Positions 21,961 through 34,135 are shown, counted from the stretch's first letter. The stretch is DNA of 64,000 nucleotides from Macrotis lagotis (GCF_037893015.1 NC_133663.1:3423378-3487377), one strand, 5' to 3'. Notes: generated by a model not told the origin, from the letters alone. Numbers and translations: made by a program.

Positions 21961-23129
21961 AGGTCTAGGCCTCCTTCAAAGGTAAACCAAGGCCCAAGAC
22001 AACAGCAAATTCTGTTCATCCTTTAAGACCATTTGCCAGGTGGTTGGGGGTCTTCTCACTACTCATCCTGACATGTTCATGTGGCCCCTAGGGCCATGTT
22101 GGGATGGCCTGAAGCCCTGAGTGATTTCTGCTCTCCCTTGGTGGGTTTGACCCTGAGAAGACTGAGGATCAGGCAGCTGGCTGGACAGGGAGGCATGATA
22201 TCATTGAGTTGATCATCATGTTCTGGGAGCTTGTGGACTGGCCAAGATAGTGGCTGGGGAGCATTCTCCAAGGATGGACAATTGTCTCATAGAAGGCAAA
22301 GGACCAGAGATCATCTGGGGGATGCTCCTCAACTGGACCTTGCTCAGGCCAAGGCTCTTCCCTGTTTGGATTTGGTGAACTCCCCCTGGGAGTGGGGGAG
22401 GCCAGGGAGGATGAAGGGGCTGACTCTGGTTGCCCTCAGATGAAAGCCTCCCAGTGTGCTGGGGTCATAGGCAGGAAATCCCTCATGGTGACAGTTGCTT
22501 TCTTCCCCTAGGGCAGCCCAGGAGAAGGAAAGCTCTGAAACCAGTTAAGAGCTGTTGGGGAAAGGTGGAAAGATTCCTATGGAGCATGGGCCCATCCTCC
22601 CCCCAAGAACTTGTCTGCTCTCTGCCTGCCCCCAGACAATCCTTCCCTGCATAAGCCCTCAAAGGGCTCCTTCCCCCAAACCCAGGAGGATCAGTCATTT
22701 CTTCTGCACTGTTTGCACTTGAGGTCTGGCAAGGGGAAATGACAGGTCAAACAATTAATTAATAAATAGCTGGTCCAGGACTAGACCCAGGTTGCTCAAC
22801 TCCTATTCTGGGGCTCCTGCCATAGCAAGACCTTGCCACCTTGAGAAAGCCACTATGAGGAGGGTGCATTGATATTTTGGGTGTTTTATGTCATCTTCAT
22901 TTCTGAATATGTCCCTGTCCCCTTCCCCCAGTGACTAGTCCCGGGTAGAAAAGGTTAAAAAGAAAAGAGGAAAAAGGAGTAGTCCAGCAAAACTGACCAC
23001 GCCATAAGCCGATGCTGACAAATGCTCCCCACCCATAGACCCCCACCTCTGCAGAGTGAGGAGGCAGGAGGACTTTCCCATCTCGTCTTCAGGTCCCATG
23101 TCTTCTTAGGACCTTGGGGCTTTTGTGCC
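21961..23129. other. Unassigned sequence
   Basis: About 1.2 kb without a recognised element or gene. Some MIR-like text occurs at 22,750-22,800 ('actagacccaggttgctcaa') but is too short to assign. Confidence 0.35.
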
Positions 23130-23285
23130 TTGCCCCACCCCATCTTTCTATTTGAAGTTGTTATTTGGTTATTTCTGCTTCTGAATCTGCTCTGCATCAA
23201 TCTTCTTAGGATTTTCCAACACTTTTGGAATTTTTCCACCTTCTTGTTTCTTATATGGCTCAAGAATAGTCCATCACTTTGCCCC
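23130..23285 (-). repeat. L1 3'-end fragment, antisense
   Basis: On the + strand 'ctgctctgcatcaatcttct', then 'ccaccttcttgtttcttata' and 'ggctcaagaatagtccatca' parallel the antisense L1 3' text near 35,145-35,235 ('ctctgcatcagttcaattct'...'cacattcatatacc'). Short and diverged. Confidence 0.4.
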
Positions 23286-23754
23286 TAATTGGCCTAGTCA
23301 TTGCCCAAGGGATGGGAAAAAGACTCGTGTGACTCTGCTGAGCCCCCCTGGCCCTCACCTCTGTGGACTCAGAGGAGGAGGTGGCTTGGGAAAAGTGGGG
23401 GCATGCACATTCCTGTCTTGCTCTGGGAACTTTAGTCTTGTCACCTTTCAGTGACACCCAGTTGGGGATGAAGCCACAGAAGCTGCCAGATGTACAGGAG
23501 GTGAGGGTGGCATTTCTAAGCAACTTGGCCATACTCATGTTCTGGGAGAGAATTAGGGGCTATTTGGAACCAGGGATGGCAAGGGCTCTGGTCTTGCCTG
23601 GAAAAGATCTCCCTGCTCTTCTTCCCACCCCTTTGGTCTCAGAAACAAGACAAAATAAAGATGAAAATCAGAGAAAGAGGATTAGAAACATGACTGAGGT
23701 GGGAGAAAGTTTGACTTCAGAGTGGTCAGAGGTGCCAGGCAAGGTGACTGCAGA
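23286..23754. other. Unassigned sequence
   Basis: A 132-codon open frame (23,363-23,761, +) covers most of it. It has no recognisable domain and ends inside MIR-like sequence, so it is not called as a gene. Confidence 0.35.
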
Positions 23755-23890
23755 AGCTTAGGTGACCCTGGGCATGTCGATCTGCCCAAACCTCAGTTTC
23801 CACATCTGTAGCATGGTAATGCTCTCCTTACTTTTAGATGCTAAAGGGAGGGAAATGCTTTGCCAAGCACTCTCCATAAGGGAGCTCTGA
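23755..23890 (+). repeat. MIR SINE remnant
   Basis: 'ggtgaccctgggcatgtcg', 'cctcagtttccacatctgta' and 'gggaaatgctttgccaagca' are MIR core and 3' phrases. Confidence 0.6.
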
Positions 23891-24589
23891 TTATTAGAGC
23901 TGTCTCTGGGAGACAATGGCAGAAGATACTGAAAAAAAAAAAAGAAAGAGGTCAGTCTGCTGTCTGGTCAGAAGGAAGGAAAGAGAAGAAGAAAGCCAGA
24001 GGAAAAATGGCAGCCTGTAGTATTGCCTTGGATCAAGGATTAAGAATGGCACAGGACCTTAGAGGTCATTGTATTAGTTCCCTCATTGGACAGAAGAGGA
24101 TGCTGAGGCCTGCAGGGATGAGGTGGCTTAGGGCTGTCCAGAGTCAGGGAGCTCATAAATGGAAGGGACAGGATGGCACTAAGGGCTTTGGGAATCCAGA
24201 TATCTCTAACACCAGAATCTTCAGTCATCTTGAATCAGGTATTCTGACATTCAGCAAATTCCCTGCACAGAACTTCCAATTTAGGGAAGTGATTTGTTTG
24301 AGAGAATCCTGGGCCTCAAACCTCAAATGGCCAAACATCATGGTGGATGGTGGCAGCTCACTCACTGTGGTAGGTGGTGGTGGGCATCTGAGGTGGGGAA
24401 GGACCTTTTGTAATAATGGCAGCTCTTCTTTCAGATTTCTCTCCCTGGTTTAATGCTAAAAACTCTGCTCATCATCCCCTTTGATTCAGCAATACTACTA
24501 CTACTAGGACTATTTCCCAAAGAGCTCAAAGAAAAGGGAAAAGGATCTATTTGTCCTAAAATATTTATAGCAGCTTGTTGTTGCTGCTT

Positions 24590-24735
24590 TTTTTATTTTT
24601 GCAAGGCAATGGGGTTAAGTGACTTGCCCAAGGTCACACAGCTAAGTAAGCATTAAGGGTCTGAGGGTGGATTTGAACTCAGGGCCACTTGACTCCAAGG
24701 CTGGTGCTCTGTCCACTCTGCCACTTAGCCACCCC
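24590..24735 (-). repeat. WSINE1-type SINE inserted in L1
   Basis: Reads 'gcaaggcaatggggttaagt' to 'tgccacttagccacccc' on the + strand. Flanks share only 'agcagc', so the duplication has decayed. More diverged than its neighbours. Confidence 0.85.
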
Positions 24736-24862
24736 TAAAGCAGCAATTTTTTTGTGATGGCAAAGAATTGGAAATTGAGGCAATGCCCATCAATTGGGGA
24801 ATGGGAACAAGTTGTGATATATAATTGCTATGGAATATTTCTGTTGTATAAGCAATCATGAA

Positions 24863-25021
24863 GGAGCTTTAGGTAATGCAGTGGATGGAGCACTGGTCCT
24901 GGAGTCAGGAAGACCTGAGTTCAATTCCACCCTCAGACCCTTAATACTTATTTAGCTGTGTGACCTTGGGCAAGTGACTTAACCCCACTGTCTTGCAAAC
25001 CCCTCCCCTCCAAAAAAAAAA
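24863..25021 (+). repeat. WSINE-type SINE inserted in L1
   Basis: Sense copy: 'ggtaatgcagtggatggagc', 'gagttcaattcc' B-box, 'cttaaccccactgtcttgca', then an A-tail. Flanks carry an imperfect duplication (atgaagga / atgaaaagga). Confidence 0.85.
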
Positions 25022-25250
25022 GGATGAAAAGGATAGTTTCAGGAAAGCCTGGGAAGACTTTTATGAACAGAGGCAGAGTGAACAGAGTCAGGAGGATATT
25101 GAAATGATGATCACCTGGGAAAGACTTGGCTATTCTGATCAAGGCAATGATCTAAGATAATTCCAAAGGATTTAAGATGAAAAATACTATCTACCTCCAC
25201 AGACAGAACTGGTGGACTATAAGTACTGACTTTCTTATATTTTGTTTCTT

Positions 25251-25407
25251 TTTTTTTAGTTTTTTTTTTTTGCAAGGCAAATGGGGTTAAGTGGCTTGCC
25301 CAAGGCCACACAGCTAGGTCATTATTAAGTGCCTGAGGTCTGATTTGAACCCAGGTACTCTTGACTCCAAGGCCGGTGCTTTATCCACTACGCCACCTAG
25401 CCGCCCC
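25251..25407 (-). repeat. WSINE1-type SINE inserted in L1, young
   Basis: Complete antisense copy ending 'cgccacctagccgcccc'. Perfect 16-base duplication ttatattttgtttctt at 25,235-25,250 and 25,408-25,423. Confidence 0.93.
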
Positions 25408-25869
25408 TTATATTTTGTTTCTTACTTTTAATTATTTAAAAAAAATTTTTTTGCAGTATAGCTAATGTGCAAATATTTTACATGACTTCACATGTATAAT
25501 TGATATCAATATCAAATTAGTTGCCTTCTCAAGGAGTGAGGAAGGGAGGGAGAGAGTTTGGCACTCAAAATTTAAAAGAAGAAAGTTACAGATGTCAAAA
25601 TAAAAATATTTCAAAATAAAGAACCCCCAAACCTGCACATTCTAACTTGAACCAGACTTTTCTCCCATCACTGTCCCTCCAAGCTCCAAACTCCAGCTGG
25701 ACAGATCTCTCACTATTCTCCACATGTGACAGTGGGTCTCTTGCCTCCTGATACCCTCTGTCTTTGGCATTCTGTACTCCATGGCACTTCCCAACTGTCT
25801 AACAAAGCAAACCACTCTCTATTTGTTCCCAGAGATGCTGCAGACTTTACCCTAAATCCATCTTTTCAA

Positions 25870-26130
25870 AATTCAATTCAAGCCAGTTGAAAGCACTGAG
25901 ATATATAGCAAAGGGTCTTGTCCTCAGAGGGCTTACATTCATCAGAGAATAGAAGATGACTTGTGGAGGAGGGGAAAGCAGAAACCACTGAGGGAGGTCA
26001 CAGTGAACTTCCTATAGAAGGTGGTATATGAGTGGGATTCTAAGAGGCGTGTGGGGGGTGTTCAGTCCAGCCATGGTTGTGCCAAAGTGTGGAGGTGGCC
26101 ACTAGAAGGGTCAAGTCCTGGAATGGCAAG
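25870..26130 (+). repeat. Dispersed repeat 'family X' fragment
   Basis: 'gtcctcagagggcttacatt', 'gtgaacttcctatagaaggt' and 'gggattctaagaggcgtgtg' align in order with other copies of the family. Confidence 0.45.
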
Positions 26131-26338
26131 CAGGCTGTAGTGGCAGTCTTAGGACCTTGTTAGGCCCTCAGGATGCCAACTCCCAGACTCCTAGTCCTGC
26201 CAGTCTGCCTCAGCCTCTGCCTCAGAGAAGACAAGGTAGGAGAGAGCACTTGGGGTCCCAAAACCTGGGTTTGAATCCTTATGTCTACAGGGTTTTAGAG
26301 CATCAGAGTTGGAGGGATCATTGAGCCCAAGTCTTTCT

Positions 26339-26494
26339 TTTTTCTTAGTTTTTTTTTTGGTAAGGCAAATGGGGTTAAGTGGCTTGCCCAAGGCCACACA
26401 GCTAGGTAATTATTAAGTGTCTGAGGTTGGATTTGAACTCAGGTGCTCCTGACTCCAGGGCCAGTGCTTTATCCACTGTGCCACCTAGCTGCCC
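26339..26494 (-). repeat. WSINE1-type SINE
   Basis: Antisense complete copy. 17-base duplication with one mismatch: tgagcccaagtctttct at 26,322-26,338 and tgagctcaagtctttct at 26,495-26,511. Confidence 0.92.
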
Positions 26495-26511
26495 TGAGCT
26501 CAAGTCTTTCT

Positions 26512-27594
26512 GAGGACCATTGAGGAATCTGATATAGAAGGATATGAGATACCATGTGGTCCCATGGGGGGCCTTGGGCTGAGAATCCAGGGTCTCTGCT
26601 TTCAGATATCAGAATCCTTCCACCACCACCTGCAGGATGACTTTGGGTCAGTCTTTTTTTTTGGGGGGGGGTCAGTCTTTTGACCTGTGTCATCCTCAGC
26701 ATTTTATTTGGGAGTGGGGACTTCTCCTTCATCCCCCAGTGAGGAAAATGCTCTCCAGAATCCAGCTCAGCAAATGCCCTGGTCTGCTAAGAAGGCTGGC
26801 TGGTGACTTGAGTCACCTGACTTTTAAGAGACCCTCCATTCTTCTGGGGCCCTCAAGAACAATGTGCTGAGGGGATCATGAGCCCATTCTCCAGGCAGAG
26901 AAAGGTTGAATTTGTTTTGGGTTGCAGTTTCTGCCCTTCCCTTTCCTCCCCTCCTCTTGCCAGCCCCTTCCTCAGCAGCTGCCCTTGCTGTACTGGCTGG
27001 TCTCTGGACCTCAGCCAGAGTCCTGTTGCCAAGCTCCTCAATGTTTCTGCCCAGGTCCAAAAGGAAAATGCCTATTTCTGCCCAGACCACCATCCAGGCT
27101 GCAGCAGAATATGAATTTCTTTCTTTTCAGGGACCTCTTGAGCCAATCAATCACCAAGACTTAATTAAGCATTGTAATTGTGCCAGGCCCTGACTCATGC
27201 TTGGATTCCTTTGCCCAGAAGGCACTAAAGCTGGTCTGTCTGGGGAGCTAGGACTCCCAGCTTTGGCAGCAGAAGTCACTGTCCCTTGGAAAGACTGCCT
27301 TGGGTCTGTGATATCCGTGGGAGCGGCTCCCTGAACCCCAGGACCCCTCCCCCAAGCCCAATGGCCCTCAGAGGGACTCATTCCAATGGACCAGATACAG
27401 AGGAGCAAAGATCCCAGGTAAAACCCAGAGAGAACCAGATGTCAAATGTTCCATTTGAACTCAGGGAAAATCATTTCTGTTCAGAACAAAGGTGTCCCCT
27501 TGAGAATCCCATGCCCGCTATCAATTCGTGGCCTTAGGAACTCAGAAAAAAGAAAGTGTGTCCATGTACTTCACAGCAACTTGAGTCAAAAACC
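26512..27594. other. Unassigned sequence
   Basis: About 1.1 kb with short MIR-like text near 26,640-26,720. Overlapping open frames near 26,880-27,190 have no recognisable domain. Confidence 0.35.
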
Positions 27595-27990
27595 ACTTCT
27601 TGTGTTTGCACTGGGGATACAAAGACTCAAACCAAATAGACCTCCCCTCAAGGGGCTTATATTTTTGGATGGGTGGGAGATTTGAAGGGACAACCTGGAT
27701 ATAACAAAGTCAAATGTATGCACCAAGTAAGAGACATTTGAGATGAAGGTAAGAGGTGGGAATCTGGAAAGGCCTGGGCTGACCATGGTGGGCCTGAGCT
27801 GTGCCTTCAGGGAAAGAAAGGATTCCAGAAAACAAAGGTGAAGATAGAGAAATGTTAGGGAAGGAAAGCTATACCTTGGGCAAGAGCATGGAGGTGGGAG
27901 ATGCCATGTCATATTGGGTGGATAGTGCAGGGAAGTAGAAGGGGTATTATGTGAAATAACTCTGCCAAGGGAAGCTGAATTCAGTGGAGA
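27595..27990 (+). repeat. Dispersed repeat 'family X'
   Basis: 'gcactggggatacaaagact', 'ctcaaggggcttatattt', 'gcaagagcatggaggtggga'. The 206-codon antisense frame that spans this stretch is therefore a repeat artefact. Confidence 0.5.
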
Positions 27991-28740
27991 AGGATGCTCA
28001 ATGCCAACCAGAAGGCATTCTTTGGGTAGCCAGAAAAGCTTGCTAACCATTGATGGGGCTACATTTGAAAGATTATTATTTAAAAGCTGGTGAAGGACAG
28101 AATGCCAAGGGAGAGAACCTGGAGGCTGGGAGCCAAAGCAGAGGATATTGAAGTGGAAAAGGAGGATGAAGGACTTATCGGAGGTCTCTGCTCTTCGAGG
28201 ATTCACGTTTGAAGTGGGGAGATGTTGAAGACACAGCCATCTAAAGCAATGAAAGCTTTCACCAGAATAGTTCTGGAGGAAACAAGGCTAGAAAGACTGT
28301 CAGTTTCTGGGGGAGGGCACTTAGAAGCATGACATATCGGTAACTGGTTAGGAGGCTGTGCCAGGGCTTTGTGATGGGCACCTTATCAGTCAGATATGCC
28401 GACCTGATTGAAAGCAGGATGTTTTCTGACTGTTGACAAACCAAAATGAGTTTCCAATGAGGTTGCCATTCAGAGCCCCTGCTCCCAGTCCTGGCAGATG
28501 TGTCTTAGAACACCTGGTTATCCTTCCACCTGAGTTGTTTCCACCACCCCCTCCTTTCTTTAGCACATTCTCTCTGACCTGCAGTACAAGATGCCAGGGA
28601 GGTTACTTTAAGCTGTGCTTCCTTGCTATCTTCCTGACACTTTCTGTCCAGAGAATTGTCAATAGAATGTCAAAGTAGGGAACTTTGGAGTTATCCAGAG
28701 AGCTTGGGCAGATGGCCACTCAGATCACACCAGAGAATAG
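27991..28740. other. Unassigned sequence
   Basis: Probably the decayed continuation of the family X copy before it ('cagaatgccaagggagagaa'), then single-copy-looking text. No gene recognised. Confidence 0.35.
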
Positions 28741-28879
28741 CTATGGGGAGGGCCAACAGGGACCTTCACAACCAGGGTCTCTGAAAAAGCACCATGGAGA
28801 TGACCTAGTTGACCCCACAGATACCACTAAACTCTCTAGGAAACCATCAAATGCCTTTAAGTAAATGTGTCAGAATATC

Positions 28880-29100
28880 AAGAGTTGCAGAGAAGCAGAT
28901 TGTGGTTGTTTGTAAGAAGAACCTCCTCCTATCAGGGCTGCCCCAAAGTGCCATAGCTGCTTCTGGAAGGGGCTTCCCTCTTGCTGGAGGTCTTCGAGCA
29001 AAGACCAGATGGTTGCTTGTCCGTTCCAGTCCTGGAGGGCTTTCTTTTAAGGTCCAAGTTGACTGAAGTCACTCCCAGTTCAGAGAATCCGTGATTCTGT
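28880..29100 (+). repeat. CR1/L3-type LINE 3' end
   Basis: 'gggctgccccaaagtgcca', 'gcttccctcttgctggaggt', 'cttcgagcaaagaccagatg', 'gttgcttgtccg', ending 'cagagaatccgtgattctgt'. This follows the CR1/L3 3' end closely. Confidence 0.7.
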
Positions 29101-30159
29101 GGCTAAAGTAAAAAAGAAGTTCCACCTGGGAGTGAGAAAGTCCAGGAATCATGTCTAGCTCGGTTTGTCTGGGAGGGGGGTTGCCCACCCTTAGGTGAAG
29201 CCAGGTGCTTCTGGCAGTTGTATTCAGCGAGGTGGTACCACATCCTTGGTTCTCTTGAGATCACTGCAGGCTAGTTCTGGGAAGCCTGCCCTGGGGCAGG
29301 CCCAGTCATGCCTCAGAGCATCGGAATGGACTTAAAACTGGGCAAAGACCTTTGGGCTTGCCTGCTCTGGCACTGGAGCAGAAGGTGATAGTGCTGGGAC
29401 TGAGGGGTTGGACTCAAGCAGCTCTTGCCTTCTTTTTCTGGGGGCTCTTGAGGAGAAAGATTGCTGTGAGGCACCAGGAAAGGGAGGACCAGGCTCCATG
29501 ACTTCTCACTTGGGTGCCATGTGTCTGTGAACACATGCTACCTCTTCCTTTGGGATCTTGGTGTTTTTTTTCCTTCTGATCATCTGTGAACAAGGAGCTA
29601 AAGATAGCAGTGACCTAGGGACTGGACAAGCCAGTGGGTGTCAGTCCTTTCAGCCTGGAAGCCAGGAACAGCCATAGCTGCCTTGAACTCACTGGTGATT
29701 GATCTGCTGGTTAAAGACCCACATCCTGCCAAGAACTAAGCCAGTGGCCAAGGGAGCAAGTCATTCATTGGTTAAGCCACACACCAGAAGGAGTGCGGTG
29801 GGATCTCTTAAGATGGGAGAAAATGACTCCTATAGTCCAAATTACCAGGTGCCTTCTTGCTTCCCTGCATAATTGATGAGATTCCTTTTTCTCTCAGGGA
29901 TGTCCCTGTTCCCAAGGGATATAAGGAAAACCATGGACTCCTGGTCTGGAGAGGGATAACTTTGTACCTTCTGTCTTTGCTGTCTCTTCTCATACAAACC
30001 AATCAGTGGGAACTGGTTGGCTGACTATACTGGAAAACTCACCAGAAGCCCAAACCCCTCAGGATTATCCCTAAAACTCAGAGAGGAATAAAGCACCAGT
30101 GCCCACTGAATTCCTAACCTGGCTAAGAGTTGGGGCTTGCAGTATGAACCCAGAAAGGC
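29101..30159. other. Unassigned sequence
   Basis: About 1 kb with no recognised gene or repeat. Confidence 0.35.
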
Positions 30160-30290
30160 AGCCTCAGAGGAGACTTTAGGGGGGCTACCTAATTCAAACC
30201 TCTCATCTGACAGATGAGGAAACAGGCTTTGGGGGGCAATGCAACTTGCTTCACAGGTGGGATTTGAGCCCAGTTACTCTGACAAGTTGT
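30160..30290 (-). repeat. MIR-type SINE, antisense
   Basis: 'cctctcatctgacagatgag', 'gaaacaggctttggggggca' and 'gggatttgagcccagttact' read as the complement of a MIR-type element. Confidence 0.55.
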
Positions 30291-31439
30291 CGACTCATTT
30301 TATTGTCATTTAATTTAATTGGACAGATAGAACATGAGGTGTTTGCTCTGGTCAGAGTACTGGGAGGTACTGGGAGGTAGCATGTGTACTGTGCTATATT
30401 TGTATATTTGTATTTGGTACCATTTTTCTAGTTGGCAAAATATCAGCTGGCAGCTCTGGATCCTCCCTCAGGCAGAAAATGTTGATAGCTCTCTCATTTT
30501 ACAGGCAGGCAAACTGAGGCCCCAGAGAAGTTAACTCTGACAGAAGATTGAATCCAGGGGGATTCCAGGTCCCCTGAAATGCCCTAAAATGCATACAGTT
30601 CATGTATGAACCCCCTTCTCTCACATTAGTAGCCCATGGATTGTTTGCTTAGTTGCTAATTAAACCAGGTTTCAGCCCCACTTCCGCTTCAACCCATGGT
30701 TGGTTTCATGGAAAATCAGGACATCGTGACAATGGGTAATGGGTTGGAACAGCCTTGTTGGTGAACACTGGCTTCCTGTCTCCAGCTGCCTCAGATCTCG
30801 CCCCTCCCTGCCCCCCCAAACTGGGCCTCCTCTGTCCACTGGGGACTTCCCCACAACTTGACTCTGTTACTGAGCCCTTCCTTCAGTGGGCTACCTCTGG
30901 CCAAGCAAGGCCCCTGTCCCTTCTCCTACTCCCTGGGCATCCCCATTCATGCTTGACAGCACTGGAGAAATAACCAAGTTCTGTGCTTTGAAGAGTCTGG
31001 GTAACACCTGGGCAGATAAGCCCGGAATCGAGGAGTTTTGCACGTCATCAGTGACTCCCGAAAGTCTCCTCACAGGGTGATCTGTGGGGAGGGGAGATGC
31101 TCGGTGGTGAGGCTAGACAAGTCTCCTCCTCCATGCTCAAGGAAATCTGCTTTGCACTTAGAAAGCAGCCAAGTGACTCTGGAGTGGACAGAGGGCCTGG
31201 GGCTCTGGATGGGCAGGAGTAGGCTCCATTCCCTCGATGGAGCTAGCAGACAACTTGAGCCAATTTGGAGGTGGGGGAAAGAAAAAAAAACCCATTGGCA
31301 TCTTTTTTTCCTTTTAATGAATGGATAGATTAGCTTGGCATCAGATGGCACTGTGGGTCTAAAGATGGTCTATTAACTTACTGAAGAAGGGGATTAAATG
31401 TTTATGATTATTACTTGATCCATGGCTGATCCCCCCAAA
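30291..31439. other. Unassigned sequence
   Basis: A short antisense MIR-like patch lies at 30,480-30,560 ('cattttacaggcaggcaaac'). The rest shows nothing recognisable; the open frames have no domains. Confidence 0.35.
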
Positions 31440-31444
31440 AGAAC

Positions 31445-31560
31445 TGAAAGCAGAAGCAACTGGGTGGAGAAACTGGGTTCAGAGTCAGAAAGATCTGGGT
31501 TCAAATTCAGTTTCAGACATTTACTAACTGCACTATCTTCCCTGTCTAGGCCCACCCCTA
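31445..31560 (+). repeat. Partial tRNA-derived SINE
   Basis: 'caactgggtggagaaactgg', then 'gatctgggttcaaattcagt' (B-box) and 'cagacatttactaactgca'. A diverged relative of the WSINE/MIR group lacking the 3' part. Confidence 0.5.
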
Positions 31561-31669
31561 ACTCTGCTTTGATACCATGAGTTCACTTTTCTAGGGGTCA
31601 CTAGTCTTGTGCAAGACCACCCCCCATAAGAGTTCATTCTTGGCTCATTGTTGAGTTATAAAGGAAAAA

Positions 31670-31726
31670 CTCTCTCTCTCTCTGTCTCTCTCTGTCTCTC
31701 TCTGTCTCTGTCTGTCTCTCTTCTCC
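31670..31726. repeat. (TC)n with TCTG interruptions
   Basis: Pyrimidine microsatellite on the + strand, 57 bases, immediately upstream of 'ttctccccag'. Confidence 0.9.
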
Positions 31727-31729
31727 CCA

Positions 31730-32930
31730 GGACACAGACAAGCATCTGTTGGACAGGAAGAGAGAAGGTTCCTTAGTAGAGGCACCATCTCCTCAACAAC
31801 TGATACTATTGAAGGACAGACAGAGAAAGTTCTCACTCCTCAAGGCCCCGGCGCTGTCAGATAGTTCAGCCTCAGAAACAAATCTAGTTTTATCAGTGGA
31901 CATGAGAGAGGAAGAGCCTTCACCACCTGCCTCCTAGGTTTGAAGTTGAAGTGGGCAAGGACCATAGAGCTTTTCATGTTGTCTCTCCAATCCTTACCAC
32001 AGGGCTCTGCACACAGTTTCTTGGTTATCCATTTGCCCAGTCACTCGAGTCATGGGATAGGAATACAAAGTCTGTCCTGAAGCAAGATCTTATCCACCAA
32101 CTGGAGGAAGTGTTCGAGTCTGGGCAACCAATGAGATGGTGCATGATGGACTGAAGAGGGTCCATGACAATAGAACAGTGTCAGCATGGGAACAGCCAGT
32201 CAGTGGCCTTCCAGTGGGGTTGGTCTGGGGTCTGAAAAAGCAGAGCAGAGGAAGGGATCAGGAACAGAGGATTCATATATCACATTCAGAAATAAGAAAA
32301 GTGGGAGAGGGCTGCCTTTGTTTCAAAAGAGCCAAGTATACCAGGAGACTGCAACAATTTCCAGGATGGAACAATTCTTTGGGTCTGTAAAATTTCATTA
32401 CTTCTGATGTTTTAGGAAAGGAAGAATCCCATTCATTAGAAGATCACAAGAGTGCTGAGACAGCTAAAAATGTATATAGGATCTTAATCAACAGTTTCCA
32501 AGGGGAAGAGAATGCAAAGAAATCTATCCAGATAGACACTATCTGCAGGGAAAATTGTTCTCACAATTTTCTCAGAACCTTGGTCACCAGTTGAAACAAT
32601 GAAGAATATGTTTGCCAGTAGCAGGAGACTGCTATGGGGTAGTGGGAAAGAAAAGTTCCCTCATGTTGGGCAAGGAAATAACTTTTGAAAAAATATTTTA
32701 GTGGATGAGTTTAAGTGGCATTTAAAAATTAAACTTCTACTACTATAAATTCGGAGTCCCCACTAGTGTGGTCCATATTATCACTGAATAAATTGATTTC
32801 CATTAGCTTTTGCTAAAGGGATTTACTGAGAAAGTGAAAGAATAGTGTTGCAAAAACAATTTCCAATCAGCAGATATATACTGTTCCCTAAGAGTAAGGT
32901 CCCTAAGGAGAGTGGGTTCATATTTAAAGT
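31730..32930. other. Unassigned sequence
   Basis: About 1.2 kb, becoming AT-richer after 32,640. No gene or recognised repeat. Confidence 0.35.
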
Positions 32931-32934
32931 AAAA

Positions 32935-33181
32935 TTGTGTTATTTAGTCATTTTCAGTCATGTTTGACTCTTTATGATGCCTGTTGGAGTTTTCTTGGCA
33001 AGGATACTGGAGTAGGTTGCCATTTCCTTCTCCAGTTCATTTTTCAGAGGAGGAGACTGAGTCATACAGGGTTAATGACTTGCCCAGGATCATACAGCTA
33101 GCAATCATCAGAGACCAGATTTGAACTGAGGTCTTCCTGTCTCTGGGTTTGGCACTCTGTCCATTGTGCCACCAGCTGCCA
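32935..33181 (-). repeat. MAR1-type SINE (RTE-related tail), antisense
   Basis: 'tttagtcattttcagtcatg' with 'tttgactctttatgatgcc' is the RTE/BovB-like 3' tail. Next come 'ggagttttcttggcaaggat', 'ttgccatttccttctccagt', 'gcccaggatcatacagctag' and the tRNA head 'gtgccaccagctgcc'. Same layout as 52,541-52,745 and 60,490-60,722. Confidence 0.75.
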
Positions 33182-33189
33182 ATGACACA

Positions 33190-33860
33190 CATGTAGATAA
33201 AACCTATGGGAAAGGGCTATCTCTTGACTTTTGGTCCTAGAAATCTGTGTCTCTATTTTTTTTTGAGTCCCTTAGGTGTAGCTCTGTGTTGGGTTCTAAG
33301 GATTGAAATCTCTCTCAGTAAGAAGGGGTGATGGTCCTTCATGCCATATCTTTACATGGCCATCTGCATGTGCTTCTGCTCTCATTGGCCAGGATTAGCA
33401 CCAGTATCCACTACTGTTATAATTGATGAACTTTCCTACCAACTCTAGTTGTCAGTGCTATCTTGGACGATTCCAATAGACCTCCCAAACAAACATGGCA
33501 GCCTTGCCCTCCCCTCTTAGAAAACTTTCTCATTAAAGATCAGGGAAAAATAAACATGGCAAAATAGAATCATCATAGCAGCCAGGCAGGAGATGGGTCA
33601 CTCACTCTTCCCCAAACCTGCCAGGTCATAGCAATTGGGCCACTGGGCTCCACATATCTGGAATCATCCATTCTTCCAGCTCTGGAGCCAATTCAAAGAC
33701 TTTTCCTCATCACCTAGTACCAGCCCCTCCGTCACACCTGACTCGAAGGACGCTCCCAAGGTTTGATGAGTGGTTTGTAACCTGGCAGAGGATATCTTGG
33801 TTCTGGATACGATACGCCATGAGGGGCAAATCTGTTCATCCTCCAAGAATTGGGTCCCTA
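33190..33860. other. Unassigned sequence
   Basis: No repeat or gene recognised. Confidence 0.35.
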
Positions 33861-33864
33861 TAAT

Positions 33865-34135
33865 ATCAGAAGCCTACCACCTCCTGACTTACATAAGATC
33901 CTTATCTCCCTTCAAGGCCTGACTTAGGTGCCATCTCCTAGAGAAAACCTCCAGTTTCCCTGGTTATTGGTTTGTCCATCTGTCCAATTCTTTTACACTT
34001 AGATGCATACGTGTTTGTTCTATCTTCTCAGTAGGATTTAAGCTGCCCAAGGACAAACTGGTTTTTACTTTGTATCTCCAATGCCTAGTGTAGTTCATCA
34101 TGGGCCCTGGATACATACTTGCTGAATGAATGAAT
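33865..34135 (+). repeat. L2 LINE 3' end
   Basis: 'ccttcaaggcctgacttagg', 'gccatctcctagagaaaacc', 'gtatctccaatgcctagtgt' and 'atacttgctgaatgaatgaa' match the L2 terminal region, including the characteristic TGAATGAATGA end. Confidence 0.8.

Larger units (their letters stand above)
24455..25625 (+). mobile_element. L1 3' end with three SINE insertions
   Basis: Sense-strand L1 tail: 'ccctttgattcagcaatact', 'atggcaaagaattggaaatt', 'caatgcccatcaattgggga', 'gctatggaatatt', 'gggaagacttttatgaacag', then an A-rich end at about 25,600-25,625. This is the reverse complement of the region found at 13,027-13,350. SINEs at 24,590-24,735, 24,863-25,021 and 25,251-25,407 roughly doubled its length. Confidence 0.75.

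Noticed and set aside
23860-24453. 197-codon + strand ORF
   Set aside because: Begins inside a MIR 3' end and crosses MIR-like and unique sequence. Composition is not protein-like and there is no recognisable domain or conserved motif.
27586-28206. 206-codon minus-strand ORF, one of the longest outside simple sequence
   Set aside because: Most of it runs antisense through a family X copy whose relatives in the window are not open. No domain or splice context.
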